A DNA stretch of 64,000 nt from Microlunatus capsulatus (GCF_017876495.1 NZ_JAGIOB010000001.1:682001-746000), one strand, 5' to 3'; positions 22,772 to 33,258 are shown, counted from the first letter of the stretch. The notes: generated from the letters alone by a model not told the origin. Numbers and translations are program-made.

Positions 22772-25700
22772 ATGAGCCTGCAGATCCACCGCGCCGAGCG
22801 CGCCGACCACCTGGTCGCCGCGCTGGGCGCGCTGCTCGCCGACCCCCTGCCCGACCCCTTCGCCACCGAGGTCGTCAGCGTCCCCACCCCCGGCGTCGAG
22901 CGCTGGCTGGCCCAGCGGCTCGCCGGTCGCCTCGGCGTCGGCCCGTCCGGCGGCGACGGCGTCTGCGCCGGCGTGGACTTCCCCCCGCTGCCCCGGCTCG
23001 TCGAGCGCGCGCTCGGCACGCCGGCGACGCAGCGGCTGGAGGACCCCTGGCGGCCGCAGCGCGCCGTCTGGCCGCTGCTGCGCGTGCTCGACGAGGCCCG
23101 GGGGGAGGCCTGGGCCGCTGTCCTGTGGAGCTACCTCGGCGACCGGCCGGGCGCCGATCCGCGCAGCCCGGAGCCGGAGGCGCCCGACGCCGCGTCGGGG
23201 GCGGACGCCGGCCGGCGGGGCCGGCGCTGGTCCACGGCCCGGCAGCTGGCCGGGCTCTTCGCGCACTACGCCGCCGCCCGGCCCGCCATGGTCCAGGCCT
23301 GGGCCGCCGGGCGCGACGTCGACGGCGAGGGCCGCCCGCTCCCCCCCGACCGCGCCTGGCAGGCCGAGCTGTGGCGCCGGCTGCGCACCGAGCTCGACGC
23401 CCCCAGCCCGGCCGAGCGGGTGGCCGCGGGCACCACCGCCCTGGCCGCCGACCCGGCCCTCAGCGACCTGCCCGAGCGGGTCTCGGTGTTCGGCGCCACC
23501 CGGCTGGAGCCGCAGCACGTCGCCGTGCTCGCCGCGCTGTCCGCCGGCCGTGACGTGCACCTGTGGCTCCCCCACCCCTCACCCGACCTCTGGGCGTCCC
23601 TCGCCGCCGCGCCGGCCCACCACGACCTCCCCCGCCGGGCCGAGGACCGCAGCGACGGCGCGGCCCGGCACCGGCTGCTGGCCTACCTCGGCCGCGACGT
23701 CCGGGAGCTGCAGCTGGTGCTGCAGGCCGCGGGCGTGCCGCTGGAGGACCACCACCACGCCGCGCCGACGTCCGCGACGCCGTCACCCCGGCTGCTCCAG
23801 CACCTCCAGCGCGGCATCGCGGCCAACCAGCCGCCGGCCGAGGAGGCCGACCGCCCCGCGCTCGCCCCCGACGACCGCAGCGTCCGGCTGCACCACTCGC
23901 ACGGCCCCGACCGGCAGGTCGAGGTGCTCCGCGAGGTCCTGGTGGGGCTGCTCGCCGACGACCCGACCCTCGAGCCGCGCGACATCCTCGTCATGTGCCC
24001 CGACATCGAGACCTTCGCCCCGCTGGTGGCGGCGACGTTCGGGCTCGACACCGACGAGGCCACCGCCGAGCACCCGGGCCACCGGCTCCGCGTCCGGCTG
24101 GCCGACCGCTCGCTGCGCCAGGTCAACCCGCTGCTGTCCGTGCTCAGCCGGCTGGTGGAGATGGCCGGCTCGCGGATGGAGTCCGCCGCCCTGCTCGACC
24201 TCTGCTCCACCCCGCCGGTGGCCCGCCGGTTCGGCTTCACCGGTGACGACCTGGAGCGGCTGCGCGACCTCGTCGCCCGGTCCGGGGTCCGCTGGGGCCT
24301 CGACGCCGGGCACCGCGCCTCCTTCGGGATGGCCGGCTTCGGCCAGAACACCTGGAGCGCCGGGCTGGACCGCCTGCTGCTCGGGGTCGCCATGGACGAG
24401 ACCGGCCAGCACTTCCTCGGCACCGCGCTGCCGCTGGACGACGTCGACTCCGCCGACGTCGACCTCGTGGGCCGGCTGGCCGAGCTGGTGGCCCGGCTCG
24501 GCGAGGTGACCGACCGCTGCCGCGAGCCGCAGCCGCTGGCCGGCTGGGTGGCCCTGTTCCGCGACGCGCTGGAGCTGCTGACCGCCGTCACCCCCGCCGA
24601 CACCTGGCAGGTCGCGCACGCCCAGGCCGAGCTGGGCCGGCTCACCGAGACCGCCGGCGAGGAGAGCATGGCCGTGCTCACGCTCGCCGAGGTCAACGCC
24701 CTGCTGGCCGAGGCCTTCCGCGGACGGCCGGGCCGCAGCAACTTCCGCACCGGGACGCTCACCCTCTGCACGATGCACCCGATGCGGTCGGTGCCGCACC
24801 GCGTCGTCTGCCTGCTCGGGGTGGACGACGGCGTCTTCCCCCGCCGGGGCCGGCTGGACGGGGACGACGTCACCGCCGTCGACCCGCGGGTGGGCGATCC
24901 CGACCCGCGCAGCGAGGACCGGCAGCTGCTGCTCGACGCCGTGCTGGCGGCGCAGGAGCACCTCGTCGTCGTGTTCGCCGGGATGGACCCGCGCACCGGG
25001 GTCGACATCCCGCCCGCGGTGCCCGTCAAGGAGCTGGTGGACGCCGTCGACCTCGCGGTCCGGACCGACGACGGCCGGCCGCCGTCCGCGCACGTCACCG
25101 TGCGGCACCGGCTGCAGCCGTTCGACCCCGCCAACTTCGCCCGCGGCGGCCTCGAGCCCGCCGCGCGGCGGGCGTTCAGCTTCGACACCGCCGCCCTGCG
25201 CGGGGCGCGGGCGTCGCTGCGCGAGCGGTCCGAGCCGCCGGTCGTCTTCGCGCGGGCCCCGCTGCCGGCCCTGCCGGACGAGGGGCCCGTCGAGCTGGCC
25301 GAGCTGACCCGGTTCTTCCGGCACCCGCTGCGGGGGTTGCTGCGGGCCCGGGCCGCCGTCTCCCTGTACGGCGAGGACGAGCCGCCCGACCCCGAGATCC
25401 CGGCGGACCTCGACGGCCTGCAGCGCTGGGTGGTCGGCGAGCGGATGCTCGGCCTGCACCTGCAGGGCGTCGAGCTCGACGTGCTGCGCGCGGCCGAGTG
25501 GCGCCGCGGCGACCTGCCGCCCCGGGCCTTCGGCTCGCGCGTCCTCGACGACGTCACCGCCCAGGTGGCCGAGGTCCGGGCCGCGGCCGAGCCCTACCTG
25601 GGCGAGGGGCCGCAGCGGGTCGAGCTGGCCGGCCGGCTCGGCGACCGGCTGCTGGTGGGCACCGTCACCGGCGTGCACGGCGACGACGTGGTGCAGGTCA

Positions 25701-26197
25701 GCTACTCCCGGCTGAGCGCCCGGCACCGGCTGCAGGCGTGGGTGGAGCTGCTCGCCCTCACCGCGCTCCGGCCGGGCCGGCCCTGGCGGGCGGTCAGCGT
25801 CGCCCGGCGGGGGCGGTCGGTGCTCGGCCCCCTCGACCCGGGCTGGGCCGCCCGGGTGCTGGCCGACCTCGTCGAGCTGCAGCGCACCGGGCTGGCCGAG
25901 CCGTTGCCCTTCGCGGCCAAGACGTCGGCCGAGTACGCCCTGATCCGGTTCGCCGACCGTCCGCTGGCCCCGCGGATGAAGCTGCTCCGTGGCGTGTGGC
26001 GCGATGAGGGCGACGACCTGTACGCCCGCTTCTTCGACCCGCCGCCCGGCGGCCACGGCCCGACCGGGCTGGACGCGCTGCTGGCCGAGCCGTCGCGCAG
26101 CACCGAGGAGCGCGGCAGCCTCGCCGAGCCCAGCCGCTTCGGCACCCTGGCCCGACGCGTCTTCCACCCCCTGATCAGCAACGAGGAGCTCGGGTGA
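22772..26197 (+). CDS. recC: Exodeoxyribonuclease V gamma subunit RecC
   Basis: 1141-aa RecC, the subunit that splits duplex DNA and scans for Chi in the RecBCD helicase-nuclease. The N-terminus LQIHRAERADHLVAAL with VSVPTPGVERWLAQRLA is typical, as are VFGATRLEPQHVAVLAAL, LHHSHGPDRQVEVLREVL and CTMHPMRSVPHRVVCLLGVDDGVFPR. It is an inactivated helicase-fold protein, so it lacks a functional Walker A. ATG at 22772 is used; a GTG 9 nt earlier falls right after the -10 box. It is first in the tight operon recC-recB-recD, coupled to recB by GTGA. Confidence 0.95.
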   Translation: MSLQIHRAERADHLVAALGALLADPLPDPFATEVVSVPTPGVERWLAQRLAGRLGVGPSGGDGVCAGVDFPPLPRLVERALGTPATQRLEDPWRPQRAVWPLLRVLDEARGEAWAAVLWSYLGDRPGADPRSPEPEAPDAASGADAGRRGRRWSTARQLAGLFAHYAAARPAMVQAWAAGRDVDGEGRPLPPDRAWQAELWRRLRTELDAPSPAERVAAGTTALAADPALSDLPERVSVFGATRLEPQHVAVLAALSAGRDVHLWLPHPSPDLWASLAAAPAHHDLPRRAEDRSDGAARHRLLAYLGRDVRELQLVLQAAGVPLEDHHHAAPTSATPSPRLLQHLQRGIAANQPPAEEADRPALAPDDRSVRLHHSHGPDRQVEVLREVLVGLLADDPTLEPRDILVMCPDIETFAPLVAATFGLDTDEATAEHPGHRLRVRLADRSLRQVNPLLSVLSRLVEMAGSRMESAALLDLCSTPPVARRFGFTGDDLERLRDLVARSGVRWGLDAGHRASFGMAGFGQNTWSAGLDRLLLGVAMDETGQHFLGTALPLDDVDSADVDLVGRLAELVARLGEVTDRCREPQPLAGWVALFRDALELLTAVTPADTWQVAHAQAELGRLTETAGEESMAVLTLAEVNALLAEAFRGRPGRSNFRTGTLTLCTMHPMRSVPHRVVCLLGVDDGVFPRRGRLDGDDVTAVDPRVGDPDPRSEDRQLLLDAVLAAQEHLVVVFAGMDPRTGVDIPPAVPVKELVDAVDLAVRTDDGRPPSAHVTVRHRLQPFDPANFARGGLEPAARRAFSFDTAALRGARASLRERSEPPVVFARAPLPALPDEGPVELAELTRFFRHPLRGLLRARAAVSLYGEDEPPDPEIPADLDGLQRWVVGERMLGLHLQGVELDVLRAAEWRRGDLPPRAFGSRVLDDVTAQVAEVRAAAEPYLGEGPQRVELAGRLGDRLLVGTVTGVHGDDVVQVSYSRLSARHRLQAWVELLALTALRPGRPWRAVSVARRGRSVLGPLDPGWAARVLADLVELQRTGLAEPLPFAAKTSAEYALIRFADRPLAPRMKLLRGVWRDEGDDLYARFFDPPPGGHGPTGLDALLAEPSRSTEERGSLAEPSRFGTLARRVFHPLISNEELG

Positions 26198-29100
26198 GCA
26201 CCGTCACCGCCCCGCCCGCGCCGACGGCCGACGACCTCGAGCCCTTCGACGTCCGCGGTCCGCTGCCCACCGGCACCACGGTCCTGGAGGCCAGCGCGGG
26301 CACCGGCAAGACCTTCACCATCGCGGCCCTCACCGCCCGGTACCTGGCCGAGGGCGTCGTCGAGCTCGACGACCTCATGCTGGTCACCTTCGGCCGCAAC
26401 GCCAGCCTGGAGCTGCGGCTGCGCGTGCGGGAGCGGCTGGTCGCCACCGAGGCGGCGCTCCGGGCCGCCGCCCGGGGGCTCCCGCTGCCGCCGGTCGACG
26501 AGGTCGGCGCACTGCTCTGCGACGGCACCACCCACGAGCTCGAGGTCCGCCGGGCCCGGGTCGCCCGGGCGCTGGCCGAGTTCGACGCCGCCACCATCGC
26601 CACCACCCACGAGTTCTGCCTGCAGATGCTGGACGGGCTCGGCGTGCTCGGCGACCGCGAGCCGCAGGCCGTCTTCGTCGAGCACCTCGGCGACCTGGTC
26701 CGCGAGGTGACCAGCGACGTCTACCTGCGCCGCTACGCGACCGGCGGCCGGGCGCCCTTCAGCACCTTCGAGGAGGCGCTCGGGGTGGCGCAGCGGGCCG
26801 TCGGCGCCGTGCACGCCCGGCTGGTGCCCGCCCCCGGCGACCCCGACGAGGCGACCGACGCCGCCGAGCGGGTCGGGTTCGCCACCGAGGTCCGGGCCGA
26901 GGTCGAGCGGCGCAAGCTGGCCGGTCGGCTCTTCACCTACGACGACATGCTCACCCGGCTGCGCGACGCCCTCGCCGACCCGCGCTGGGGCGAGGCCGCC
27001 GCCGCGCGGCTGCGCGACCGCTACCGCGTCGTCATGGTCGACGAGTTCCAGGACACCGACCCGGTGCAGTGGGACATCCTGCGCCGGGCGTTCCACGGCC
27101 ACGCGACGCTGATCCTCATCGGAGACCCGAAGCAGGCCATCTACGCCTTCCGCGGGGCCGACGTGTTCAGCTACCTCGACGCCCGCGAGGAGGCCGGGAC
27201 GGTGGCCACCCTCGCCACCAACTGGCGCAGCGACGCGGCCCTGGTGGAGGCGCTCGGGGCGCTGACCGGGGGCGCGGCCCTCGGTGACCCGCGGATCGTC
27301 GTCCGGCCGGTGGCGGCGCACCACGCCGAGCGGCGGCTGCGCGGACCCGACGGCACGGCGCCCCCGCCGCTGCGGCTGCGGGTGCGACCGCACGAGCCCG
27401 ACGCCGACGAGCCGCCGCTGGTGGGTGAGCTGCGGCCGGTCATCCTCGCCGACCTCGTGGCCGACGTCACCGCGACCCTGGCGGGCGGCTCGACCCTGCA
27501 CCTCGACGGCCGCGGCTGGCGGCCGGTGCAGCCGGCCGACATCGCCGTCCTGGTCCGCACGAACGACCGCGGCGAGGAGGTGCGGGAGGCCCTGGTGGCC
27601 GCCGGCGTCCCCGCCGTCATGCTCGGGGCCGGCTCGGTGTTCACCTCCCCGATGGCGCAGGAGTGGCTGACGCTGCTCACCGCCCTGGAGCAGCCGCGCC
27701 AGCAGCTGGCGCGGCGGGCCGCCCTCACCCCGTTCGTCGGCTGGACGTTCGCCCAGCTGGCCCAGGCCACCGAGGACCAGCTGACCGACCTCGCGCAGCG
27801 CGTCCGCTGGTGGAGCCGGGTGCTGGCCGGCCGCGGCGTGGCCGCGCTGATGGAGACGCTGACGGCCGACACCGGCCTGCCCGAGCGGCTGCTGGGCACC
27901 GTCGGCGGCGAGCGCCGGCTCACCGACCTGCGGCACCTGGCCGAGGCGCTGCACGCCGCGATGGTGGCCGGGCCGCTGGGCGTCGGCGCGCTGCGGGCCT
28001 GGCTGCAGGACCGGGTGGCCGAGGCCCGCGCCCGGCAGGCCGGCGACGGCAGCCGCCGGCTCGAGACCGACGCCGAGGCCGTCACCGTCGTCACCGTGCA
28101 CCGCAGCAAGGGGCTGGAGTACCCGCTGGTCTACCTGCCCGACGGCTGGGACCGGCACGTGAACGGTCGGGACGAGGGCCGCACGGTCGCCCTGCACGAG
28201 GACGGCAGCGCCGTGCTCGACGTCGGCGGCCGCTCCGGCACCGGGCGCGCCGAGCGCTTCCGCGCCGCGCTGGAGGAGGACGCCGGGGAGAGCCTCCGGC
28301 TGCTCTACGTCGCGCTCACCCGGGCCCGCTGCCAGGTCGTCGCGTGGTGGGCGCCGTCGCACAACACGCCGGGCTCGGCCCTCCAGCGGTACCTCTACCG
28401 CGGCCGCACCGAGGGCGCGGTGCCCGCGGCCACCTACCCGCTGTCCGGTGACCCGGGCAGCGTGCCCGGGCTCGGGCCGGGCGTCGTCGTCGAGCCGCTG
28501 GAGGCCCGGCCCGCGACGCCGTGGCGGCCCGACCGGAGCGACCCGCCCGCCATGGAGGTGCGCGACTTCGGCCGTCCGCTGGACCTGCGCTGGCGGCGCA
28601 CCTCCTACTCCGCGCTCACCGCCGCCGTGCACGGCGTCGAGCTGGCCGTCCCGGCCGTGGGCAGCGAGGCCGAGCCGCTGCACGAGGACGACGAGGCCGC
28701 GCCGGCCGTGGGCACCCCCGAGGACGTGGGCAGCGGGTCGGCGGTCGCCGGTGGACCGTTCGCCGCCCGCTCCCCGATGGGTGACCTGCCCAGCGGGGTC
28801 GACTTCGGCACCGCGGTGCACAGCGTCTTCGAGGAGGTCGACCCGACGGCCCCCGACCTCGCCGCCGAGCTGCGGCGGGCGACGGGGCTGGCGCTCGGCC
28901 GCGCCGGCAGCACCGGGCTGGGCGTGGAGTCCCTGGCCGCCGCGCTGCTGCCCTCCTTCCAGACCCCGCTGGGTCCGCTGGCCGGCGGCCGGCGGCTGGC
29001 CGACATCCCGCCCCGCGACCGGCTGCCCGAGCTGGCCTTCGAGATGCCGCTGGCCGGTGGGGACGACGCCCGGAGCGAGACGACGGTGGGCCGGCTGGCG

Positions 29101-29613
29101 CCGCTGGTCCGGCGCCACCTCGCCGCCGGCGACCCGCTGCGCCGCTACGCCGAGCTGCTGGAGCATCCGACGCTGGCCGAGCAGCCGCTGCGGGGCTACC
29201 TCAACGGCAGCATCGACGCCGTCCTGCGGGTGCCCGACGAGGCCGGGATGCCCCGCTACCTCGTCGTGGACTACAAGACGAACTGGCTGGGCAGCTTCGA
29301 CGGCCGGCCGCTGACGGTCGGCGACTACGCCCCGCCCCGGCTGGCCGAGGCGATGATGGCGGCGCACTACCCGCTGCAGGCGCTGCTGTACGGCGTGGCC
29401 GTGCACCGGCTGCTGCGCTGGCGCCAGCCGGGCTACGACCCGGAGACCCACCTCGGCGGGGTGCTGTACCTGTTCGTCCGCGGGATGGCCGGGGAGGACA
29501 CCCCCCAGGTCGACGGCGTCCCCTGCGGCGTCTTCAGCTGGCGCCCGCCCGCCGCGCTGGTCACCGACCTCTCCGACCTGCTGGACGGCCGCGACCCCGA
29601 GGAGCACCGGTGA
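26194..29613 (+). CDS. recB: Exodeoxyribonuclease V beta subunit RecB
   Basis: 1139-aa 3'-5' helicase plus nuclease subunit of RecBCD. Walker A ASAGTGKT is at 33-40, motif II is VDEFQDTDP, motif III IGDPKQAIYAFRGAD, motif V TVHRSKGLEYP and motif VI YVALTRAR. The C-terminal RecB nuclease keeps its acidic and basic catalytic residues in VVDYKTNW (Asp1026, Lys1028), so the complex should be nucleolytic. GTG at 26194 overlaps the recC stop. Confidence 0.96.
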   Translation: MSTVTAPPAPTADDLEPFDVRGPLPTGTTVLEASAGTGKTFTIAALTARYLAEGVVELDDLMLVTFGRNASLELRLRVRERLVATEAALRAAARGLPLPPVDEVGALLCDGTTHELEVRRARVARALAEFDAATIATTHEFCLQMLDGLGVLGDREPQAVFVEHLGDLVREVTSDVYLRRYATGGRAPFSTFEEALGVAQRAVGAVHARLVPAPGDPDEATDAAERVGFATEVRAEVERRKLAGRLFTYDDMLTRLRDALADPRWGEAAAARLRDRYRVVMVDEFQDTDPVQWDILRRAFHGHATLILIGDPKQAIYAFRGADVFSYLDAREEAGTVATLATNWRSDAALVEALGALTGGAALGDPRIVVRPVAAHHAERRLRGPDGTAPPPLRLRVRPHEPDADEPPLVGELRPVILADLVADVTATLAGGSTLHLDGRGWRPVQPADIAVLVRTNDRGEEVREALVAAGVPAVMLGAGSVFTSPMAQEWLTLLTALEQPRQQLARRAALTPFVGWTFAQLAQATEDQLTDLAQRVRWWSRVLAGRGVAALMETLTADTGLPERLLGTVGGERRLTDLRHLAEALHAAMVAGPLGVGALRAWLQDRVAEARARQAGDGSRRLETDAEAVTVVTVHRSKGLEYPLVYLPDGWDRHVNGRDEGRTVALHEDGSAVLDVGGRSGTGRAERFRAALEEDAGESLRLLYVALTRARCQVVAWWAPSHNTPGSALQRYLYRGRTEGAVPAATYPLSGDPGSVPGLGPGVVVEPLEARPATPWRPDRSDPPAMEVRDFGRPLDLRWRRTSYSALTAAVHGVELAVPAVGSEAEPLHEDDEAAPAVGTPEDVGSGSAVAGGPFAARSPMGDLPSGVDFGTAVHSVFEEVDPTAPDLAAELRRATGLALGRAGSTGLGVESLAAALLPSFQTPLGPLAGGRRLADIPPRDRLPELAFEMPLAGGDDARSETTVGRLAPLVRRHLAAGDPLRRYAELLEHPTLAEQPLRGYLNGSIDAVLRVPDEAGMPRYLVVDYKTNWLGSFDGRPLTVGDYAPPRLAEAMMAAHYPLQALLYGVAVHRLLRWRQPGYDPETHLGGVLYLFVRGMAGEDTPQVDGVPCGVFSWRPPAALVTDLSDLLDGRDPEEHR

Positions 29614-31544
29614 GCACGACGACCGACCCCGCCGCCACCGCCCGGCCCGTGGTGCCGCCGGCGCCGAGCCCGGGCGACCCGGCGCTGGTCCGGCACGCCC
29701 GCGGCCTGCTGGGCACCTTCAACACGGCCGGCGTGCTGCGCCCGGCGGACGTGCACACCGCCCGCGCCGTCGCCCGGATGGCCGGTGAGCCCGACGAGCG
29801 GGTCCAGCTGGCGCTCGCGCTCGCCGTCCGGGCGCTGCGCAACGGCTCGGTCTGCGTCGACCTGGCCGGGGTCAGCAGCACCGTCTTCGACGAGGCGGAG
29901 GAGCAGGTCGACCTCACCGGGCTGCCCTGGCCCGAGCCCGACGCGTGGGCCGAGGCGTGCCGGGCCAGCCCCCTGGTGTCCGTCGGCGGCGGGGGTGACG
30001 GCAGCCGGCCGCTGCGCTGGCACGACGGGCAGCTCTACCTGGAGCGCTACTGGCAGCAGGAGGAGCTGGTCCGCCAGCAGCTCCAGAGGCGGTTCAGCGG
30101 AGAGGGCTACGCCGTGGACGTCGAGCGCGCCCGCGCCGCCCTCGAGCGGCTCTTCCCGCGCGAGGGGCTGGCCGCGGGCGAGGTCGACCGGCAGCAGGAG
30201 GCGGCCGCGGTCAGCCTGCTCAGCCGCGTCACGGTGCTGGCCGGCGGCCCGGGCACGGGCAAGACGACGACGGTGGCCCGGCTGCTGGCCCTGCTGCGCG
30301 ACCAGCCCGGACCCGAGCCGAGGATCGCGCTGGCGGCCCCCACCGGCAAGGCGGCGGCCCGGCTCGAGGAGGCCGTCCGCTCGGCCACCGCCGGGCTGGG
30401 GCCCGAGGACCGAGCCCGGGTCGGCGACGTCAGCGCGTCCACCCTGCACCGGCTGCTGGGCTGGCAGCCGGGCAGCCGCAGCCGGTTCCGCCACGACGCC
30501 ACCAACCACCTGCCGCACGACGTCGTCATCGTCGACGAGATGTCGATGGTCTCGCTGACGATGATGGCCCGGCTGCTGGAGGCCGTCCGGCCCGACGCCC
30601 GGCTGGTGCTGGTCGGGGACCCCGACCAGCTCTCGTCGGTCGAGGCCGGGGCGGTCCTGGCCGACGTCGCCCGGGCCCCGGGTGAGCCGTCCGCCCCGCT
30701 GGGCGAGGAGCTGGCCGCGCTCGGGCTGCCCGGGGTGGCCGACGAGCCGCCGCCCGTGCACGGCGTCGTGCAGCTCACCCGGCCGTGGCGCTTCGGCGGC
30801 TCCATCGAGGAGCTGGCCCGCGCCATCCGGGCCAGCGACGACGACGCGGTGGTCGCGGTGCTGCGCTCCGGGGCGCCCGACGTCGGCTTCTGCGAGCTGG
30901 AGCTGGACCCCGAGACCGGCCGGGTCCCCGGTCCCGAGGACCTCGCCGAGCTGGCCGACGCCGTCCGCGGGGCGGGCCGGGCGGCCCGCGCGGCCGCCGA
31001 GGCCGGGCAGGTCGGCGAAGCGCTGGCCGCGCTGGACCAGCACCGCCTGCTCTGCGCCCACCGGCGCGGTCCTTACGGCGTCACCCGGTGGAGCCTGGAG
31101 GCCGAGCGCTGGCTGGTCGAGGCGGTGCCCGGCTACGGCGAGGACGGCGAGTGGTACCTGGGCCGGCCGCTGCTGGTCACCGCGAACGACTACGAGATGG
31201 GCCTCTACAACGGCGACACCGGCGTGGTGGTCTCGACCCCGCAGGGCGTGCGGGCCGCCTTCGCCCGCGGCGCCGAGCCGTCGCTGGTCGCGCCCGTCCG
31301 GCTGGACGCGGTGCAGACCGTGCACGCGATGACGGTGCACCGCGCCCAGGGCAGCCAGTTCACCCGGGTCAGCTTCGTGGTCCCGCCGCCGGCGTCGCCG
31401 CTGCTGACCCGCGAGCTGCTCTACACCGCCGTCACCCGGGCGACGGAGCGGGTGCTCGTGCTGGGCACCGAGGAGGCGGTCCGGCAGGCGGTCCGCCGGC
31501 CGGCCCTGCGGGCGAGCGGGCTGCGGCTCCGGCTCGCCGGCTGA
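29610..31544 (+). CDS. recD: Exodeoxyribonuclease V alpha subunit RecD
   Basis: 644-aa 5'-3' helicase subunit of RecBCD. Walker A GGPGTGKT lies at 212-219, DEMSMVSLTMM holds motif II, GDPDQLSSVEAG motif III, and the C-terminal TVHRAQGSQF and YTAVTRA complete the SF1B set. GTG start overlaps recB. It ends the operon; a weak hairpin follows before the convergent permease gene. Confidence 0.95.
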   Translation: MSTTTDPAATARPVVPPAPSPGDPALVRHARGLLGTFNTAGVLRPADVHTARAVARMAGEPDERVQLALALAVRALRNGSVCVDLAGVSSTVFDEAEEQVDLTGLPWPEPDAWAEACRASPLVSVGGGGDGSRPLRWHDGQLYLERYWQQEELVRQQLQRRFSGEGYAVDVERARAALERLFPREGLAAGEVDRQQEAAAVSLLSRVTVLAGGPGTGKTTTVARLLALLRDQPGPEPRIALAAPTGKAAARLEEAVRSATAGLGPEDRARVGDVSASTLHRLLGWQPGSRSRFRHDATNHLPHDVVIVDEMSMVSLTMMARLLEAVRPDARLVLVGDPDQLSSVEAGAVLADVARAPGEPSAPLGEELAALGLPGVADEPPPVHGVVQLTRPWRFGGSIEELARAIRASDDDAVVAVLRSGAPDVGFCELELDPETGRVPGPEDLAELADAVRGAGRAARAAAEAGQVGEALAALDQHRLLCAHRRGPYGVTRWSLEAERWLVEAVPGYGEDGEWYLGRPLLVTANDYEMGLYNGDTGVVVSTPQGVRAAFARGAEPSLVAPVRLDAVQTVHAMTVHRAQGSQFTRVSFVVPPPASPLLTRELLYTAVTRATERVLVLGTEEAVRQAVRRPALRASGLRLRLAG

Positions 31545-31572
31545 GCCGGCCCCGACCCCGACCCCGACCTGT

Positions 31573-31600
31573 CACCGGGACCCCTGGGCCCGGTCCGGTG
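31573..31600. terminator. Weak hairpin between convergent recD and permease genes
   Basis: CACCGG-G-ACC pairs with GGTCCGGTG with one bulge. Confidence 0.35.
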
Positions 31601-31618
31601 CGGTCCGCGAGCCCTCGG

Positions 31619-33079
31619 TCAGGAGCGCTCGGGCGGCAGCGCGGCCGTCGTCGGCGTGGCGTCGGCCCCGTGCCGCGACGGGTCGGCGGCCGGGCCGCGG
31701 ACGGCGTCGTGCGGGGCCAGCTCCGGGTCGTCGGCCAGCTCGGCCTGCAGCCGGTCGGAGTTGAGCAGGAGGTTCAGCAGGATCGCGGTGATCGCGCCGG
31801 CCGAGATGCCGGAGTGGAAGATGATCTGGAACCAGGTAGGGAACTGGTCGAAGATCGACGACGCCACGGTCGGCAGCAGGCCGACGCCCACCGCGACCGC
31901 GACGACGAGGATGTTCGTGTTGTTGAAGCGGACCTTCGTCAGGGTGCGCACCCCGCTGGCCGCGACCATCCCGAAGAGCGCGACGCCGGCGCCGCCGAGC
32001 ACCGGCAGCGGGATCCCCTCGACCGCCCCGCCGAGCTTGGGCACCAGCCCCAGCACCACCAGCACCCCGCCCGCGAAGGTGGCGACGTAGCGGGACCTCA
32101 CCCGGGTCATCGAGACCAGCCCGACGTTCTGGGCGAACGCCGTGTAGGGGAACGTGTTGAACACCCCGCCCAGCACCGTCGAGAGCCCGTCCGCGCGGAG
32201 GCCGTCGGCGAGCTGGCGCGGCGCGACCGGCTTGTCGACGATCTCGCCGATGGCCAGCATGTCCCCCGTCGTCTCGGTCATGATCACCAGCGCGACGACG
32301 CACATGGCGATGATCGCGCTGATCTGGAACGTCGGCAGCCCGAAGTGGAACGGGGTGCTGACGCCGAACCAGGCCTCCTCGCCGACGGCGCTGAAGTCCG
32401 CCAGCCCGAAGGGCACGGCGACGAGGGTGCCGACGAGCAGCCCGGCGAGGATCGAGAGCCGCTTGACCGCGGGCGGTCCGAAGCGCTCGATGAGGATGAT
32501 CACCGCCAGGGTGAACGCCGCGAACCCGAGGTTCGCCGGCGCGCCGAAGTCGTCGCTGCCGGTGCCACCGCCCGCCCAGCCGGCGGCCACCGGCATCAGG
32601 CTGAGGCCGATGACGAGGATGACCGTCCCGGTGACCAGCGGGGGGAAGAAGCGGAGCAGCTTCGCGAACACCGGCGCCAGCGCCATCATGAAGACCCCGC
32701 TGGCGATCACCGACCCGTAGATCGCGGTGACGCCGTACTCGCTGCCGATGGCGATCATCGGCGAGACCGCCGCGAACGTGCAGCCCTGCATCAGCGGCAG
32801 CCGGACGCCGAAGCGCCAGAAGCCCAGCGACTGGATGAGGGTGGCGATCCCGGCGACCAGCAGGTCGGCGCTGATCAGGTAGGGGATGTCGGAGGCGTCC
32901 AGCCGACCGGCCTGCACCAGCGCCCCGCCGACGATGAGCGGCACGGCCACCGCGCCGGCGTACATCGCGAGCACGTGCTGCAGGCCGAGCGGGGCGAGCC
33001 GGCGGAGCGGGGGGACCTCGTCGACGGGGTGGCGCCCGGCGGGCGGGGCGGTGGACGGGGCTGCGGCGGTGGCGGTCAT
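31619..33079 (-). CDS. NCS2 family nucleobase transporter (xanthine/urate type)
   Basis: 486-aa membrane permease of the nucleobase-ascorbate (NCS2) family with about 14 hydrophobic segments. The substrate-binding helix carries MTETTGDMLAIGEI, and NTFPYTAFAQNVGLV is the signature of the xanthine/urate branch, unlike the shorter uracil permease motif. It probably imports xanthine or urate with a cation. The charged C-terminal 60 residues are cytoplasmic. ATG at 33079 follows GGGAG. No purine catabolic gene is adjacent. The 180 bp upstream holds a pair of direct repeats and a possible -10. Confidence 0.88.
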   Translation of the reverse strand: MTATAAAPSTAPPAGRHPVDEVPPLRRLAPLGLQHVLAMYAGAVAVPLIVGGALVQAGRLDASDIPYLISADLLVAGIATLIQSLGFWRFGVRLPLMQGCTFAAVSPMIAIGSEYGVTAIYGSVIASGVFMMALAPVFAKLLRFFPPLVTGTVILVIGLSLMPVAAGWAGGGTGSDDFGAPANLGFAAFTLAVIILIERFGPPAVKRLSILAGLLVGTLVAVPFGLADFSAVGEEAWFGVSTPFHFGLPTFQISAIIAMCVVALVIMTETTGDMLAIGEIVDKPVAPRQLADGLRADGLSTVLGGVFNTFPYTAFAQNVGLVSMTRVRSRYVATFAGGVLVVLGLVPKLGGAVEGIPLPVLGGAGVALFGMVAASGVRTLTKVRFNNTNILVVAVAVGVGLLPTVASSIFDQFPTWFQIIFHSGISAGAITAILLNLLLNSDRLQAELADDPELAPHDAVRGPAADPSRHGADATPTTAALPPERS

Positions 33080-33129
33080 GGGTGCTCCCTGCGCGTGGGT
33101 GGCCAGCAGCAGCACCGTAGGCAGCCCGT

Positions 33130-33163
33130 GTTGCGACGGGGACGCCGTCAGGTTGCGATCGGG
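33130..33163. repeat. Direct repeat pair upstream of the purine permease gene
   Basis: GTTGCGACGGG (33130-33140) and GTTGCGATCGGG (33152-33163) are 22 bp apart, two helical turns, a spacing fit for a regulator dimer pair. Confidence 0.35.
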
Positions 33164-33258
33164 TGAAACGCCCCAGCACCCGTCGCCGGGCGACCGGCCG
33201 GGTCCGGAGCTCGGCGTCGGGCGCCGCTCGGGTCAGGACCGCGCGGGGGGCGGCGCGG

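Noticed and set aside
25702-29607. 1301-codon minus-strand open frame opposite recB
   Set aside because: Shadow of recB; no recognisable motif, low-complexity Arg/Gly/Val/Leu composition.
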